Shown: positions 1 to 9,792, counted from the first letter of the stretch. The stretch is 64,000 nucleotides of DNA from Gilvirhabdus luticola (GCF_032583975.1 NZ_JAWHTF010000006.1); one strand, 5' to 3'. Numbers and translations are program-made. Notes: generated by a model not told the origin, from the letters alone.

Positions 1-690
1 GTGATGGACGATTTAGCACAGAAAAGTTATACTGCTTATAAAGATTTTAAAAGCCATCCTATGTTTATACCTTATCTGGAAAGGATGAGTACATTAAAGT
101 ATTATGCTAAAACCAATATAGGAAGTAGACCATCAAAACGATCTAAATCCGACAAATTGGTATTCTCCGACTTAAGGGCAATACCTTTTGTAGGATCCTG
201 GAGTCAACTTAAACAGAATGTCCCAGGATTTTTTGGAGTTGGAACCGCATTAAAATCATACGAAGACAATCATGAATTTGATAAAGTGGTAAAACTTTAT
301 AAGAGTTCTTTATTCTTCAAAACTCTTATAGAAAATAGTATGATGTCTTTGTCCAAATCATTTTTTGATTTGACCAAATACATGTCTGAAGATAAAGAGT
401 TTGGTGCATTTTGGGATATTATATTCGAAGAATACACTACTACAAAAACACTACTCTTAAAATTAACAGGCTATAAAGAATTGATGGAAAATGAACCTGC
501 TGGAAAAGCTTCAATCGATATTAGAGAATCAATAGTATTACCTTTATTAACCATACAGCAATACGCTTTAAGAAAGATTCAGGAATTGAATGCTGAAAAG
601 CCAAAAGATCTTGAACAAATAGCCATTTTTGAAAAAATAGTGACGCGTTCACTATTTGGAAATATTAACGCTAGTAGAAATTCAGCTTAA
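1..690 (+). CDS. ppc: Phosphoenolpyruvate carboxylase, C-terminal part (cut by window edge)
   Basis: This is the last 229 residues of PEP carboxylase, the cytoplasmic enzyme that adds bicarbonate to PEP to form oxaloacetate and refill the TCA cycle. The frame is open to base 1, so the true start lies outside the window; bacterial PEPC is normally about 850-900 residues, so roughly the last quarter is seen. The stretches RAIPFVGSWSQ (about residues 59-69) and GFFGVG (about 76-81) match the conserved PEPC I-P-W/F...W-x-Q and GVG region. The chain ends NASRNSA, where many PEPCs end in RNTG, so the C-terminal tail is in the right place but slightly different. The family call is firm; full integrity cannot be judged. 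Confidence 0.88.
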   Translation: MMDDLAQKSYTAYKDFKSHPMFIPYLERMSTLKYYAKTNIGSRPSKRSKSDKLVFSDLRAIPFVGSWSQLKQNVPGFFGVGTALKSYEDNHEFDKVVKLYKSSLFFKTLIENSMMSLSKSFFDLTKYMSEDKEFGAFWDIIFEEYTTTKTLLLKLTGYKELMENEPAGKASIDIRESIVLPLLTIQQYALRKIQELNAEKPKDLEQIAIFEKIVTRSLFGNINASRNSA

Positions 691-715
691 AAAGCTATCT
701 TCTTTTTTATAAAAT

Positions 716-747
716 AAAAACCTCGAAGTAATACTTCGAGGTTTTTT
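716..747. terminator. Bidirectional rho-independent terminator between ppc and amt
   Basis: A perfect 9-bp stem (721-729 with 733-741, three-base loop) is flanked by an A-run on the left and a T-run on the right, so it can stop transcription from both strands. It sits between the convergent ppc and ammonium transporter genes, 30 bases after the ppc stop. Confidence 0.88.
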
Positions 748-772
748 CATAACGACTAATAGCTAACGTAGG

Positions 773-1996
773 TTAATGTTCGTTCATTCTAAAATCTGGA
801 TAGGCATCCATACCATGTTCAAAACCATCTAGACCTTCGAGCTCTTCGCGTTCAGAAACTCTTATTCCAACAGTCTTCTTCAAAATATAAAGGATTACAA
901 ACGTAGATAATATACATATTAACGCGTATGATCCTACACCTGCCAACTGACTTAAGAATTGATCAAATCCTGCTAACGCACCAAAGATACCAACAGCTAA
1001 TGTTCCCCATATCCCACAAACTAAATGTACTGCAATTGCCCCAACTGGATCATCAAGTCTTAATTTATCAATTAATGAAACTGCAAATACGATGATAGCA
1101 CCTGCAATGGCTCCTATAATTATTGCATCTGTAGGATTCATCTGGTCTGCTCCAGCAGTAATACCAACTAGCCCTCCTAAAATACCATTTAAGAACATGG
1201 TTAGATCAAGATTTTTATACTTAACTGATGATACTAAAGCTGCCACAACTCCACCAGCTGCTGCCGCTAAACATGTTGTAACAAGTGTTAAGGAAGTTAA
1301 TCCAGGATCTGCCGAAAGCACTGAACCTCCATTAAACCCAAACCATCCTAACCAAAGTATTATAACACCTGCTGTAGCTAATGGTATATTATGACCAGGT
1401 ATTGCTTGTATTCTTCCATCTTTAAATTTACCGATTCGAGATCCTAATAACCAGACCGCAACCAAAGCAGCCCAACCGCCAACTGAATGTACTAAAGTAG
1501 ATCCAGCAAAATCGTAAAACCCTAGGTTATCTAAAAATCCACCGCCCCATTTCCATGAACCTGCTATTGGATATATAAGGCCAACATAGATTATTGTAAA
1601 TACCATAAAAGGCCCTATTTTCATGCGTTCAGCTACCGCTCCTGATACTATGGTCGCTGCTGTAGCTGCAAACATGCCTTGAAACAAGAAATCCGTCCAA
1701 TAGGTATAGCCTTCATTGTAAGCTAAATCAAGAGCTCCATCGACTAACGGTGCATCTAAACCAAATCCAGCAAACCCAAGAATACCATTAAATTCCCCAG
1801 GATACATCAAGTTAAAACCTACCAAACAATATAATAGCAAGCCAGTTGTAATGATAAAAATATTCTTAAATAAAATGTTAATTGTGTTTTTTTGTCTTGT
1901 TAACCCGATCTCTAAAAATGCGAACCCTAAGTGCATAAAGAAAACGAGTGCTGTACAGATCATCATCCATACGTTATTTGTTGTTAATAATTCCAT
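773..1996 (-). CDS. amt: Ammonium transporter (Amt family)
   Basis: Inner-membrane ammonium channel of the Amt/Mep/Rh family, 407 residues with about eleven membrane segments, the usual length. The twin pore histidines are visible as H170 in LVHSVGG and H324 in DDPVGAIAVHLVCGIWG, and the extracellular recruitment region around W100 is present. The C-terminal tail keeps the ELEGLD-EHG motif that in AmtB contacts P-II. The gene follows glnB with 5 bases between them, so the P-II protein that gates Amt is co-transcribed. The ATG at 1996 is the natural start, with MELL leading into the first helix. There is no signal peptide of the AmtB type. Expression is probably nitrogen-controlled from the porin promoter upstream. 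Confidence 0.95.
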   Translation of the reverse strand: MELLTTNNVWMMICTALVFFMHLGFAFLEIGLTRQKNTINILFKNIFIITTGLLLYCLVGFNLMYPGEFNGILGFAGFGLDAPLVDGALDLAYNEGYTYWTDFLFQGMFAATAATIVSGAVAERMKIGPFMVFTIIYVGLIYPIAGSWKWGGGFLDNLGFYDFAGSTLVHSVGGWAALVAVWLLGSRIGKFKDGRIQAIPGHNIPLATAGVIILWLGWFGFNGGSVLSADPGLTSLTLVTTCLAAAAGGVVAALVSSVKYKNLDLTMFLNGILGGLVGITAGADQMNPTDAIIIGAIAGAIIVFAVSLIDKLRLDDPVGAIAVHLVCGIWGTLAVGIFGALAGFDQFLSQLAGVGSYALICILSTFVILYILKKTVGIRVSEREELEGLDGFEHGMDAYPDFRMNEH

Positions 1997-2001
1997 AGTT
2001 T

Positions 2002-2340
2002 CTAGTTTAATGTTTTTCCTCCTTTTTCTCCAGTTCGTATTCTATATGCTTCTTTGATGTCACTTACAAAAATTTTCCCATCGCCTACTTCACCTGAAGA
2101 AGCCGACTCTATAATTGCTTTTATAGCAATTTCTTCGAAACTGTCATTAACCACAATAGATAAATACCTGCGTTGTATATCACTAGTGCTATATGAAACA
2201 CCTCTGTATACATGACCTTCTTTTTCGTTTCCAAGACCAGTTACATCCCAGTAGGAGAAAAAATTTACTCCAACATCGTGTAAAGCTTCTTTGACAGCAG
2301 AAAACTTTGATTTTCTAATTATTGCTTCAATTTTCTTCAT
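2002..2340 (-). CDS. glnB: Nitrogen regulatory protein P-II
   Basis: 112-residue trimeric P-II signalling protein that senses ATP/ADP and 2-oxoglutarate and blocks the Amt channel when nitrogen is plentiful. It begins MKKIEAIIR and has the C-terminal YRIRTGE signature. The T-loop ends YRGVSY, keeping the tyrosine that is uridylylated in proteobacteria. Two departures from enteric GlnB are visible: the loop entry reads GLGNEKEGH, one residue shorter and with Glu where Gln39 (a Mg/2-oxoglutarate ligand) is expected; and SGEVGDGK replaces TGKIGDGK. It could equally be named glnK because it is linked to amt. It lies between the porin and amt genes in one operon. Confidence 0.93.
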   Translation of the reverse strand: MKKIEAIIRKSKFSAVKEALHDVGVNFFSYWDVTGLGNEKEGHVYRGVSYSTSDIQRRYLSIVVNDSFEEIAIKAIIESASSGEVGDGKIFVSDIKEAYRIRTGEKGGKTLN

Positions 2341-2360
2341 TGTTTATAAAATTTTAGTTG

Positions 2361-3365
2361 TTAGAATGTGTAGATTGCTGCTAATGTAAATGCAGCTAAA
2401 TTGTCCGTTGCTTCACCATCATTATCAATATATGGCATGCTATTACTCCAAGAATCTAATCTAATTTCTGGCTTAATAATAAAGTCTTCTATAGTATAGC
2501 TCCCAGTTAATGTTGTGGCAAATACACTTGGTAAATCATCACCATCACCATGCAGACTAAAGTATTCTCCTCTTAAGCCTATTGAAAAACTATCAGAAGT
2601 AGCTAACTGTGGGTAAAGTGCCGCGCCATAAAAACCTGAACCATCATTATCATTGTAAGCAGCATTGATGCCTAAATAGAAACTGTCAGTCAGATCAAAA
2701 CCACCTGTGTAGTCAATTTCAAACCCTAAACCACCATGTTCACCACTGTCATAGTACAAGTTTAAATACTGTCCAGAATAACCTAATTGAGCTCCTAATG
2801 CATATTCTCCTGTCATGGAAATATTGTTAGTATCCCAAGGATTGGTAACGGCTAACATTAAGCTGAAATCATCTCCTAAAGCAAAATCTGCCTTTAAACC
2901 AAGATGTGAAAATGGACCGCTTGAGAATAAATAAGAAGTACTATAGTTAAAGTTTGCAGCCGGAGCTATGACTTCATAACCTAAAAAAGTGTTCCATCGT
3001 CCAAATGTTAAGGTTGTTCCTTCAGATACGTTCCAGTAAACATATGCTTGATTCACAATACCATCAACTATATCAGAATTAAAAGTGGCAGCAGAACCTC
3101 TTGGTCCCGTAACTAAATCAAGAACTGCTCCTACTTTATTTCCTTCGTAGCTAATAATAACATTTCCCATGCCCAAGGCAAAACCAGACTGATCAGCAAA
3201 AGCGGTACCGAAAGATACTTCTTCATTATCTGGAGCAGTTAGGTATGTTTGAAAGTAGGCATCCACACTTCCGCTAAAACTGAATTTCTTTTTTTCTTCA
3301 CTGTCTTCTTGGGCAATTAAACTAAATGCTATTAAAAACATAGAAAGTGTAATAATTTTTTTCAT
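2361..3365 (-). CDS. Outer-membrane beta-barrel porin (putative porin-2 / OmpL-like family)
   Basis: 334-residue outer-membrane protein with a signal peptide ending near residue 18-19 (LIAQ|EDSEE). The rest is alternating aromatic/polar beta strands, closing with FTLAAIYTF; a terminal phenylalanine is typical for barrel proteins handled by the BAM machinery. The sequence resembles the flavobacterial putative beta-barrel porin-2 family. It is the first gene of the porin-glnB-amt operon, 20 bases before glnB, so a role in passing ammonium or small nitrogen compounds across the outer membrane is an inference from context. Family assignment is good, substrate unknown. Confidence 0.8.
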   Translation of the reverse strand: MKKIITLSMFLIAFSLIAQEDSEEKKKFSFSGSVDAYFQTYLTAPDNEEVSFGTAFADQSGFALGMGNVIISYEGNKVGAVLDLVTGPRGSAATFNSDIVDGIVNQAYVYWNVSEGTTLTFGRWNTFLGYEVIAPAANFNYSTSYLFSSGPFSHLGLKADFALGDDFSLMLAVTNPWDTNNISMTGEYALGAQLGYSGQYLNLYYDSGEHGGLGFEIDYTGGFDLTDSFYLGINAAYNDNDGSGFYGAALYPQLATSDSFSIGLRGEYFSLHGDGDDLPSVFATTLTGSYTIEDFIIKPEIRLDSWSNSMPYIDNDGEATDNLAAFTLAAIYTF

Positions 3366-3393
3366 AATTAATCTATTAAGTGTTAATATTTAT

Positions 3394-3412
3394 TTTTGAA
3401 GCTTCAAAACTA
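3394..3412 (-). promoter_or_regulatory. Promoter -7 element and perfect palindrome of the porin-glnB-amt operon
   Basis: On the minus strand 3412-3405 reads TAGTTTTG, matching the Bacteroidetes -7 consensus TAnnTTTG, about 40 bases before the porin ATG. It overlaps a perfect 16-base palindrome, TTTTGAAGCTTCAAAA (3394-3409), which could be an operator or a leader hairpin. The -33 region falls inside the operator-like repeat described next. Confidence 0.55.
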
Positions 3413-3426
3413 TATAAAAAAATAGT

Positions 3427-3501
3427 TACCCCATAAATTTTAAGGGTATTGTGGTGTATTTTTATTAATTTAATATTTTATGCCCTATTTTTTTATGGGT
3501 A
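3427..3501 (-). promoter_or_regulatory. Two CCC-N11-GGG operator-like palindromes
   Basis: Two inverted repeats lie upstream of the porin operon: TACCC...GGGTA at 3427-3448 (with CCC 3430-3432 and GGG 3444-3446) and CCC 3483-3485 with GGG 3497-3499. Both have exactly 11 bases between CCC and GGG and an A/T-only centre; their centres are about 53 bases (five helical turns) apart. The nearer one covers the expected -33 region of the porin promoter. The remainder of the 450-base gap to gltB shows only AT-rich sequence and a 10-base palindrome, ATTCTAGAAT, at 3730-3739, about 80 bases before gltB. Confidence 0.45.
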
Positions 3502-3817
3502 CATGATTCATAGTAGATAAAATTTCATAATTTGTAAATTTTGATGTTGAATTATTTTTACTTTATATCTCTCACTTGTGTTATTTCTTTATTATATTAT
3601 CTTCAATTGCAAGTATTTTCCATTAAGTATTGATATTTTGTACAGAAATGACAATTGAGGTTTTCATAAAATGGGTTTGATATAATTGAAGAATTAGCAT
3701 TATTAATTAAATTATTTCCAAATCCCATAATTCTAGAATAGGTATTATTGTTCTTTTATTACTAGTACATATATTAGTTAATTATTAGTGTGTGTTTTAA
3801 GCTAAATTTTTTTGATT

Positions 3818-6800
3818 ATGTTGAAGAAACAAGGGATGTATTTACCAGAATTTGAACATGAAAATTGTGGGGCAGGTTTTATTTGTAGTTTGAAGGGTAC
3901 AAAGTCTAACAATATTATACATAAGGCTTTAGAGATTCTTGAAAAATTAGACCATAGAGGTGCTGTGAGTTCAGATGGTAAAACAGGTGACGGTGCTGGA
4001 ATTTTAATAGATATTCCTCATGATTTTTTTGTTAAGAACTGTAATTTTAAACTGCCAAAATCTGGAGATTACGCGGTTAGTAATGTTTTTTTACCAAAAA
4101 AAGAAAACCAAAGGCAGTACTGCATCAATATTTTTGAAAAGTTTATAAAAGAACAAGAGCTTCATATTATAGGTTGGCGCGATGTGCCAGTAGATGTTTC
4201 TGTATTGGGTGAAATTGCTGCTGTTACAGAACCTTACACTAAACAAATTTTTATAGGAAAATCTAATGCCAAACAAGATAGTTTCCAGTTTAATTTAAAA
4301 TTATACATTGCACGAAAAAAAGCTGAACACGCTATTTATGGTTCAAAATTATCAGAAAATTCATTTTTCTACCTTCCAAGCCTTTCTTCAAAAACTATTA
4401 TTTATAAAGGGTTATTAATTCCTGAAGACATAAAGCTATATTACAAAGATCTAAAAGATCCATCACTCGTTACAAGACTGGCTTTAGTTCATCAACGATT
4501 CTCAACCAATACTTTCCCAACGTGGGATTTAGCACAACCATTCAGGTATATGTGTCACAATGGCGAAATAAATACTTTAAGAGGAAATGTATCTAGAATG
4601 TATTCTAGAGAAGAACTAATGCAAAGTGATTGGTTTGGTTCTTCGATTAAAGAAATCCTTCCAATAGTATTACCAAAAAAATCAGATTCAGCATCTATGG
4701 ATATGGTAGTTGAGCTTTTGTTAATGACTGGCAGACCTCTTCCAGAAGTTATGATGATGTTAATTCCTGAAGCATGGGAAAAAAATGAAGAAATGTCTGA
4801 TTCAAAAAAAGCATTTTATGAATATAATTCTTGTTTAATGGAACCTTGGGATGGCCCTGCATCAATTCCATTTACCGATGGCGATTATATAGGTGCTGTT
4901 TTAGACAGGAATGGATTAAGACCTTCTAGGTATACAGTTACTAAAGACGATTATGTAATTATGTCTTCAGAAACAGGTGTTATAGATATTAATCCAAAAA
5001 ACATTGAATATCATGGTAGGCTTGAACCAGGAAAAATGTTTTTGGTTGATATGAATCAAGGAAGAATAATTAATGACGAAGAGATCAAAGAACATATAGC
5101 GTCTAAACATCCATACAGAAAATGGTTAAATAATAATTTAGTGCTGTTGAAAAGTATTCCTTATAATGATTGTCCTGTATTTTATAATCAGGAAAATCTC
5201 CATAAAAGAATGACGGTTTTTGGTTATACTCAAGAAGATATAAACACAATTATTTTGCCAATGGCTCAAAATAGTAAAGAGCCAATAGGTTCAATGGGAA
5301 GTGATACACCTATTGCCGTATTATCAGAACGCCCTCAATTAATCTATAATTATTTTAAGCAACTTTTTGCTCAAGTAACAAATCCACCTTTAGATGGCAT
5401 TAGAGAAGAATTAATTACGGATATTAGTCTTACTCTGGGAAAAGATTATAACATTTTTGATATAAATGATAACCATTGTAAGAAGTTAAAAATTAATAAT
5501 CCTGTAATTTCTAAACAGGATCTTGATAAAATAAAAAGTTATAAAAATCCAGATTTTAAAATCTCTTCCTTATCTATTACTTACCCAGTTGTAAAAGGCC
5601 ACAATGGTTTAGTTGAAGCATTAGAGAATTTAATACATGAGGCATCTATTGCTATAGACCAAGGAACCAACATTATTATACTATCTGATAGGGCTGTTGA
5701 TAAAGAAAATGCTCCAATTCCAGCTTTATTAGCTTGTTCGTATATAAACAATGGGCTTCAAAAATTAGGAGAACGTTCTAAAATAAGTGTTATCATTGAA
5801 TCTGCCGAACCAAGAGAAGTTCATCATTTTGCATTACTGTTTGGGTATGGCGCAAGTGCTATAAACCCTTATATGGTCAATGAAATTATCGAAGATAGAA
5901 TTAATGATTTAGAAACTTCGAGTATCACAACAGAAGAGGCCATACAAAACTACAACAAAGCCGTTGGGAAAGGCATCTTAAAAGTCATGAATAAAATAGG
6001 AATCTCAACACTTAATTCTTACAGAGGCTCTCAATTATTTGAATGTATAGGCATCAATACCAAAACAGTAAACAAATATTTTCCAAATACAGTAACCAGG
6101 ATTCAAGGAATTGGTTTGTTAGAAATTGAACAAGAAATAAGTAAGCGTTACAAAAAAGCCTATCGAGATCAAAATATTGCTGCCGAATTAGATCTAGAAG
6201 TTGGAGGTCAATACAGATGGAGGAGAAATGGAGAACATCATTTGTTTAATCCATTAACTATTGCCAAACTTCAAGAATCCGTAAGGAGCAACAAACCAAA
6301 AACATATAAAGAATATTCAGAATTAGTAAACAATCAAACCAAAAAATTAATGACTATTAGAGGTTTGTTTGAATTTACAAACTATGATCCTATTCCTGTT
6401 GACGAAGTAGAGCCTTGGACAGAAATTGTAAAACGCTTTAAAACTGGTGCAATGTCTTATGGTTCTATAAGCAAGGAAGCACATGAAAATCTAGCCATTG
6501 CAATGAATAGAATTGGTGGCAAAAGTAATTCTGGTGAAGGAGGTGAAGATCAAGAACGATTTTACAAAGATGCTAATGGTGACTGGAAAAATAGTGCCAT
6601 AAAGCAAGTAGCTTCTGGTCGTTTTGGCGTAACTTCAAATTATCTTACCAATGCTTCAGAGATTCAAATAAAAATGGCTCAAGGTGCAAAACCTGGTGAA
6701 GGAGGTCAATTACCAGGTCCAAAAGTAAACCCATCAATTGCCAAAACCAGAAATTCTACACCTTATGTTGGTTTAATTTCGCCTCCACCTCATCATGACA

Positions 6801-8320
6801 TTTATTCTATAGAAGATTTATCACAGTTAATCTATGATTTAAAATCTGCTAACAGAGAAGCAAGGATTAATGTAAAACTAGTTTCAGAAGTTGGAGTTGG
6901 TACAGTAGCAGCAGGTGTTGCAAAAGCTAAAGCCGATGTTATTTTAATTTCTGGACATGATGGAGGCACAGGAGCCTCTCCATTAACCTCATTAAAGCAT
7001 GCTGGTTTACCTTGGGAACTTGGACTTGCGGAAGCACAACAAACTCTAGTGATGAATAACTTGAGAAATCGGGTGGTTTTGGAATGTGATGGACAATTAA
7101 AGACTGGACGTGATGTTGCTATTGCTTGTTTACTTGGTGCCGAAGAGTTTGGTTTTGCGACTGCACCATTGGTAGCATCAGGTTGCATAATGATGCGTGT
7201 ATGTCATTTAAATACTTGTCCTGTAGGAATAGCGACCCAAAACCCAGAATTGCGCAAGAAGTTTGAAGGCAAACCAGAGCATGTTGTTAATTTCATGTAC
7301 TTCATTGCTCAAGAATTAAGAGAGATAATGGCTCAACTTGGTTTTAGAACAGTCAATGAAATGGTTGGGCAGGTTCACAAACTTGATAGAAATAATACCA
7401 TAGAACATTATAAGGCTTTAGGCATTGATTTGTCTCCAATTTTACATAAGATATCTGTTCCGAGTGGAACTAAATTATATCATACTGAACTACAAGATCA
7501 TTATATAGAAAAATCATTGGATTTTGAGATCATTAATAAAGCCCATCCAGCACTTTTTAGAAAAGAAAAAACAGTTTTAGACTTTAATATAACAAATAGA
7601 CACAGAGCTTTTGGAGCAATATTAAGTAATGAGATATCTAAAATTTATGGCGCTCAAGGATTACCAGAAAATACGTTGAAAATTAATTTTACTGGATCTG
7701 CAGGGCAAAGTTTTGGGGCTTTTGCTACGTATGGTTTGACTTTAGTTGTTAGTGGCAATACCAATGATTATTTAGGCAAAGGTCTTTCTGGAGCCAAATT
7801 AATTGTGAAAGTTCCTGAAGAAGCCACTATAATTCCAGAAGAAAATATTATTATTGGTAACGTAGCATTGTATGGTGCTACTTCAGGAGAGATTTATATA
7901 AATGGAAAAGCCGGAGAACGTTTCTGTGTTAGAAATTCAGGTGCTAAAGCTGTTGTAGAAGGCATTGGAGATCATGGTTGCGAATATATGACCGGAGGAA
8001 TTGCCGTTATTTTGGGTGAAGTTGGTAGGAATTTTGGAGCCGGTATGAGTGGTGGAATAGCATATATTTATGATAAAAATAATTCATTTAAAAGGAACTG
8101 TAATACTGAAGGTCTTAATCTAGATCCGGTTGTTGAACAAGAAGATATTCAAACTTTAAAAGATTTAATTGAAAATCATTATAATGCAACTTTGAGTCCT
8201 CTGGCGCAACGTATTCTTGAAAAATGGGAAGTTGAATTGCCAAAATTCATCAAAGTACTACCTGAAGAATATAAACAAGCTCTCATGAGATTAGAAGCTG
8301 AAAACCTTATTATAAAATAG
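3818..8320 (+). CDS. gltB: Glutamate synthase (GOGAT) large subunit
   Basis: 1500-residue large subunit of glutamate synthase, which hydrolyses glutamine and passes the ammonia to 2-oxoglutarate to make glutamate. Domains in order: N-terminal class II glutaminase, with the catalytic cysteine exposed by processing of a short propeptide (C17 in HENCGAGF); a central linking domain; the FMN-binding synthase domain (GEGGQLPGPKVNP and GHDGGTGASP motifs), with the Fe-S cysteines in CIMMRVCHLNTCPVG; and the C-terminal GXGXG beta-helix domain. The frame also has TTG at 3812, but ATG 3818 is preferred. gltD follows after 5 bases. It is transcribed divergently from the porin-glnB-amt operon, which places ammonium uptake and assimilation side by side. 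Confidence 0.97.
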   Translation: MLKKQGMYLPEFEHENCGAGFICSLKGTKSNNIIHKALEILEKLDHRGAVSSDGKTGDGAGILIDIPHDFFVKNCNFKLPKSGDYAVSNVFLPKKENQRQYCINIFEKFIKEQELHIIGWRDVPVDVSVLGEIAAVTEPYTKQIFIGKSNAKQDSFQFNLKLYIARKKAEHAIYGSKLSENSFFYLPSLSSKTIIYKGLLIPEDIKLYYKDLKDPSLVTRLALVHQRFSTNTFPTWDLAQPFRYMCHNGEINTLRGNVSRMYSREELMQSDWFGSSIKEILPIVLPKKSDSASMDMVVELLLMTGRPLPEVMMMLIPEAWEKNEEMSDSKKAFYEYNSCLMEPWDGPASIPFTDGDYIGAVLDRNGLRPSRYTVTKDDYVIMSSETGVIDINPKNIEYHGRLEPGKMFLVDMNQGRIINDEEIKEHIASKHPYRKWLNNNLVLLKSIPYNDCPVFYNQENLHKRMTVFGYTQEDINTIILPMAQNSKEPIGSMGSDTPIAVLSERPQLIYNYFKQLFAQVTNPPLDGIREELITDISLTLGKDYNIFDINDNHCKKLKINNPVISKQDLDKIKSYKNPDFKISSLSITYPVVKGHNGLVEALENLIHEASIAIDQGTNIIILSDRAVDKENAPIPALLACSYINNGLQKLGERSKISVIIESAEPREVHHFALLFGYGASAINPYMVNEIIEDRINDLETSSITTEEAIQNYNKAVGKGILKVMNKIGISTLNSYRGSQLFECIGINTKTVNKYFPNTVTRIQGIGLLEIEQEISKRYKKAYRDQNIAAELDLEVGGQYRWRRNGEHHLFNPLTIAKLQESVRSNKPKTYKEYSELVNNQTKKLMTIRGLFEFTNYDPIPVDEVEPWTEIVKRFKTGAMSYGSISKEAHENLAIAMNRIGGKSNSGEGGEDQERFYKDANGDWKNSAIKQVASGRFGVTSNYLTNASEIQIKMAQGAKPGEGGQLPGPKVNPSIAKTRNSTPYVGLISPPPHHDIYSIEDLSQLIYDLKSANREARINVKLVSEVGVGTVAAGVAKAKADVILISGHDGGTGASPLTSLKHAGLPWELGLAEAQQTLVMNNLRNRVVLECDGQLKTGRDVAIACLLGAEEFGFATAPLVASGCIMMRVCHLNTCPVGIATQNPELRKKFEGKPEHVVNFMYFIAQELREIMAQLGFRTVNEMVGQVHKLDRNNTIEHYKALGIDLSPILHKISVPSGTKLYHTELQDHYIEKSLDFEIINKAHPALFRKEKTVLDFNITNRHRAFGAILSNEISKIYGAQGLPENTLKINFTGSAGQSFGAFATYGLTLVVSGNTNDYLGKGLSGAKLIVKVPEEATIIPEENIIIGNVALYGATSGEIYINGKAGERFCVRNSGAKAVVEGIGDHGCEYMTGGIAVILGEVGRNFGAGMSGGIAYIYDKNNSFKRNCNTEGLNLDPVVEQEDIQTLKDLIENHYNATLSPLAQRILEKWEVELPKFIKVLPEEYKQALMRLEAENLIIK

Positions 8321-8325
8321 TGATT

Positions 8326-9792
8326 ATGGGAAAGATAACAGGATTTTTGGAATATACTAGAGAGGTTGAAACTTATCAACCTGTTAAAAAAAGGGTGAAA
8401 AATTACAAGGAATTTACGATTCCTATGGAAGAAAATGCTCTAAAAAATCAAGGCGCAAGATGTATGGATTGTGGTATTCCATTCTGCCATAGTGGTTGTC
8501 CTTTAGGGAATTTGATTCCAGATTTTAATGATATGGTATATAAAGGCAAATGGAAAGAAGCATCTCAAATTCTTCACTCTACAAACAATTTTCCCGAATT
8601 TACTGGAAGATTATGTCCAGCGCCTTGTGAAGAGGCCTGTGTGCTTGGTATTAATGAAGACCCTGTGAGTATAGAAAATATTGAAAAAAATATTGTTGAA
8701 ACAGCCTTCAAGGAAGGTTGGATAACCGCTCAAAAACCAGAAAAAAGAACAGGAAAAAAGGTTGCCGTAATTGGTTCTGGTCCGTCAGGATTAGCAGCTG
8801 CCCAACAACTCAACAGGGCTGGACATCTCGTTAACGTTTTTGAACGTGATGCAAAAGCAGGTGGCCTTTTGCGTTATGGTATTCCAGATTTTAAGCTTGA
8901 AAAACATATTATCGATAGAAGATTAAAAGTTCTTGAAGAAGAAGGAATCGTATTTAAAACAAATGCCCACGTTGGTGAAAATGTAAGTGTAGAAACTTTA
9001 AAGAGTGATTTTGACGCCATTGTTCTTTGTGGTGGTGCTACTGTAAAGCGTTCGATTCCTATAAAAGGTGCTCATTTAAAAGGCGTATATCAAGCTATGG
9101 ACTTTTTAAAACAAAACAATCAACGTGTAGATGGATTATCCAAATTTGATGAAGTATTAACTGCAAAAGATAAAAACGTTATTGTTATTGGAGGTGGTGA
9201 TACCGGATCAGATTGTATAGGAACCTCTAACAGACATGGTGCAAAATCTGTTACAAATTTTGAAATATTGAGTAAACCAACAACTGGTAGACCAGCTGAA
9301 CAGCCTTGGCCATATTGGCCTATGCGACTTCGTACCAGCTCATCACATAAAGAAGGTGTAGAACGTTTCTTTAGTATTTCTACAAAAGAATTTATAGGTG
9401 ATAAAAATGGAAATTTAAAAGGTCTTACAACGGTTGAAGTTGAATGGATTTACAAAGAAGGTGAAAGGCCTCAATTAAAGGAATTGCCAAACACAGAAAA
9501 GAATTGGGATTGTGATTTGGCACTTTTAGCATTAGGATTTACTGGGCCAGAATCAACATTATCTGAACAACTTGGGTTAGAGACAGATTTTAGAACTAAC
9601 ATTAAGGCAACAACCAATAGTTATATGACGAACGTTTCAGGTATTTTTACAGCAGGAGATATGCGAAGAGGACAATCACTTATAGTTTGGGCAATTTCAG
9701 AAGGAAGACAAGCAGCTCACTATGTTGATACTTATTTAATGGGGCATTCTAATCTTCCATTAAAAGATGATAACGATTTGCCTAGAGTTTAA
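8326..9792 (+). CDS. gltD: Glutamate synthase small subunit
   Basis: 488-residue small subunit of GOGAT, which takes electrons from NADPH through FAD and Fe-S clusters to the large subunit. The N-terminus carries the cysteine sets CMDCGIPFCHSGCPLGN and LCPAPCEEACVLG that bind the [4Fe-4S] clusters, followed by the FAD site VAVIGSGPSGLAAAQ and the NADPH site VIVIGGGDTGSDC. The conserved C-terminal GIFTAGDMRRGQSLIVWAI closes the FAD domain. The start MGKITGFLEY at 8326 is the standard N-terminus; a GTG at 8320 overlaps the gltB stop and is less likely. It is in one operon with gltB. No clear terminator hairpin follows. Confidence 0.97.
   Translation: MGKITGFLEYTREVETYQPVKKRVKNYKEFTIPMEENALKNQGARCMDCGIPFCHSGCPLGNLIPDFNDMVYKGKWKEASQILHSTNNFPEFTGRLCPAPCEEACVLGINEDPVSIENIEKNIVETAFKEGWITAQKPEKRTGKKVAVIGSGPSGLAAAQQLNRAGHLVNVFERDAKAGGLLRYGIPDFKLEKHIIDRRLKVLEEEGIVFKTNAHVGENVSVETLKSDFDAIVLCGGATVKRSIPIKGAHLKGVYQAMDFLKQNNQRVDGLSKFDEVLTAKDKNVIVIGGGDTGSDCIGTSNRHGAKSVTNFEILSKPTTGRPAEQPWPYWPMRLRTSSSHKEGVERFFSISTKEFIGDKNGNLKGLTTVEVEWIYKEGERPQLKELPNTEKNWDCDLALLALGFTGPESTLSEQLGLETDFRTNIKATTNSYMTNVSGIFTAGDMRRGQSLIVWAISEGRQAAHYVDTYLMGHSNLPLKDDNDLPRV

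Noticed and set aside
1092..1394. 100-codon plus-strand frame inside amt
   Set aside because: Antisense shadow of the amt reading frame; no start signal and no recognisable domain.
6832..7188. 118-codon minus-strand frame inside gltB
   Set aside because: Antisense shadow of the conserved synthase domain; low-complexity alanine/serine composition.
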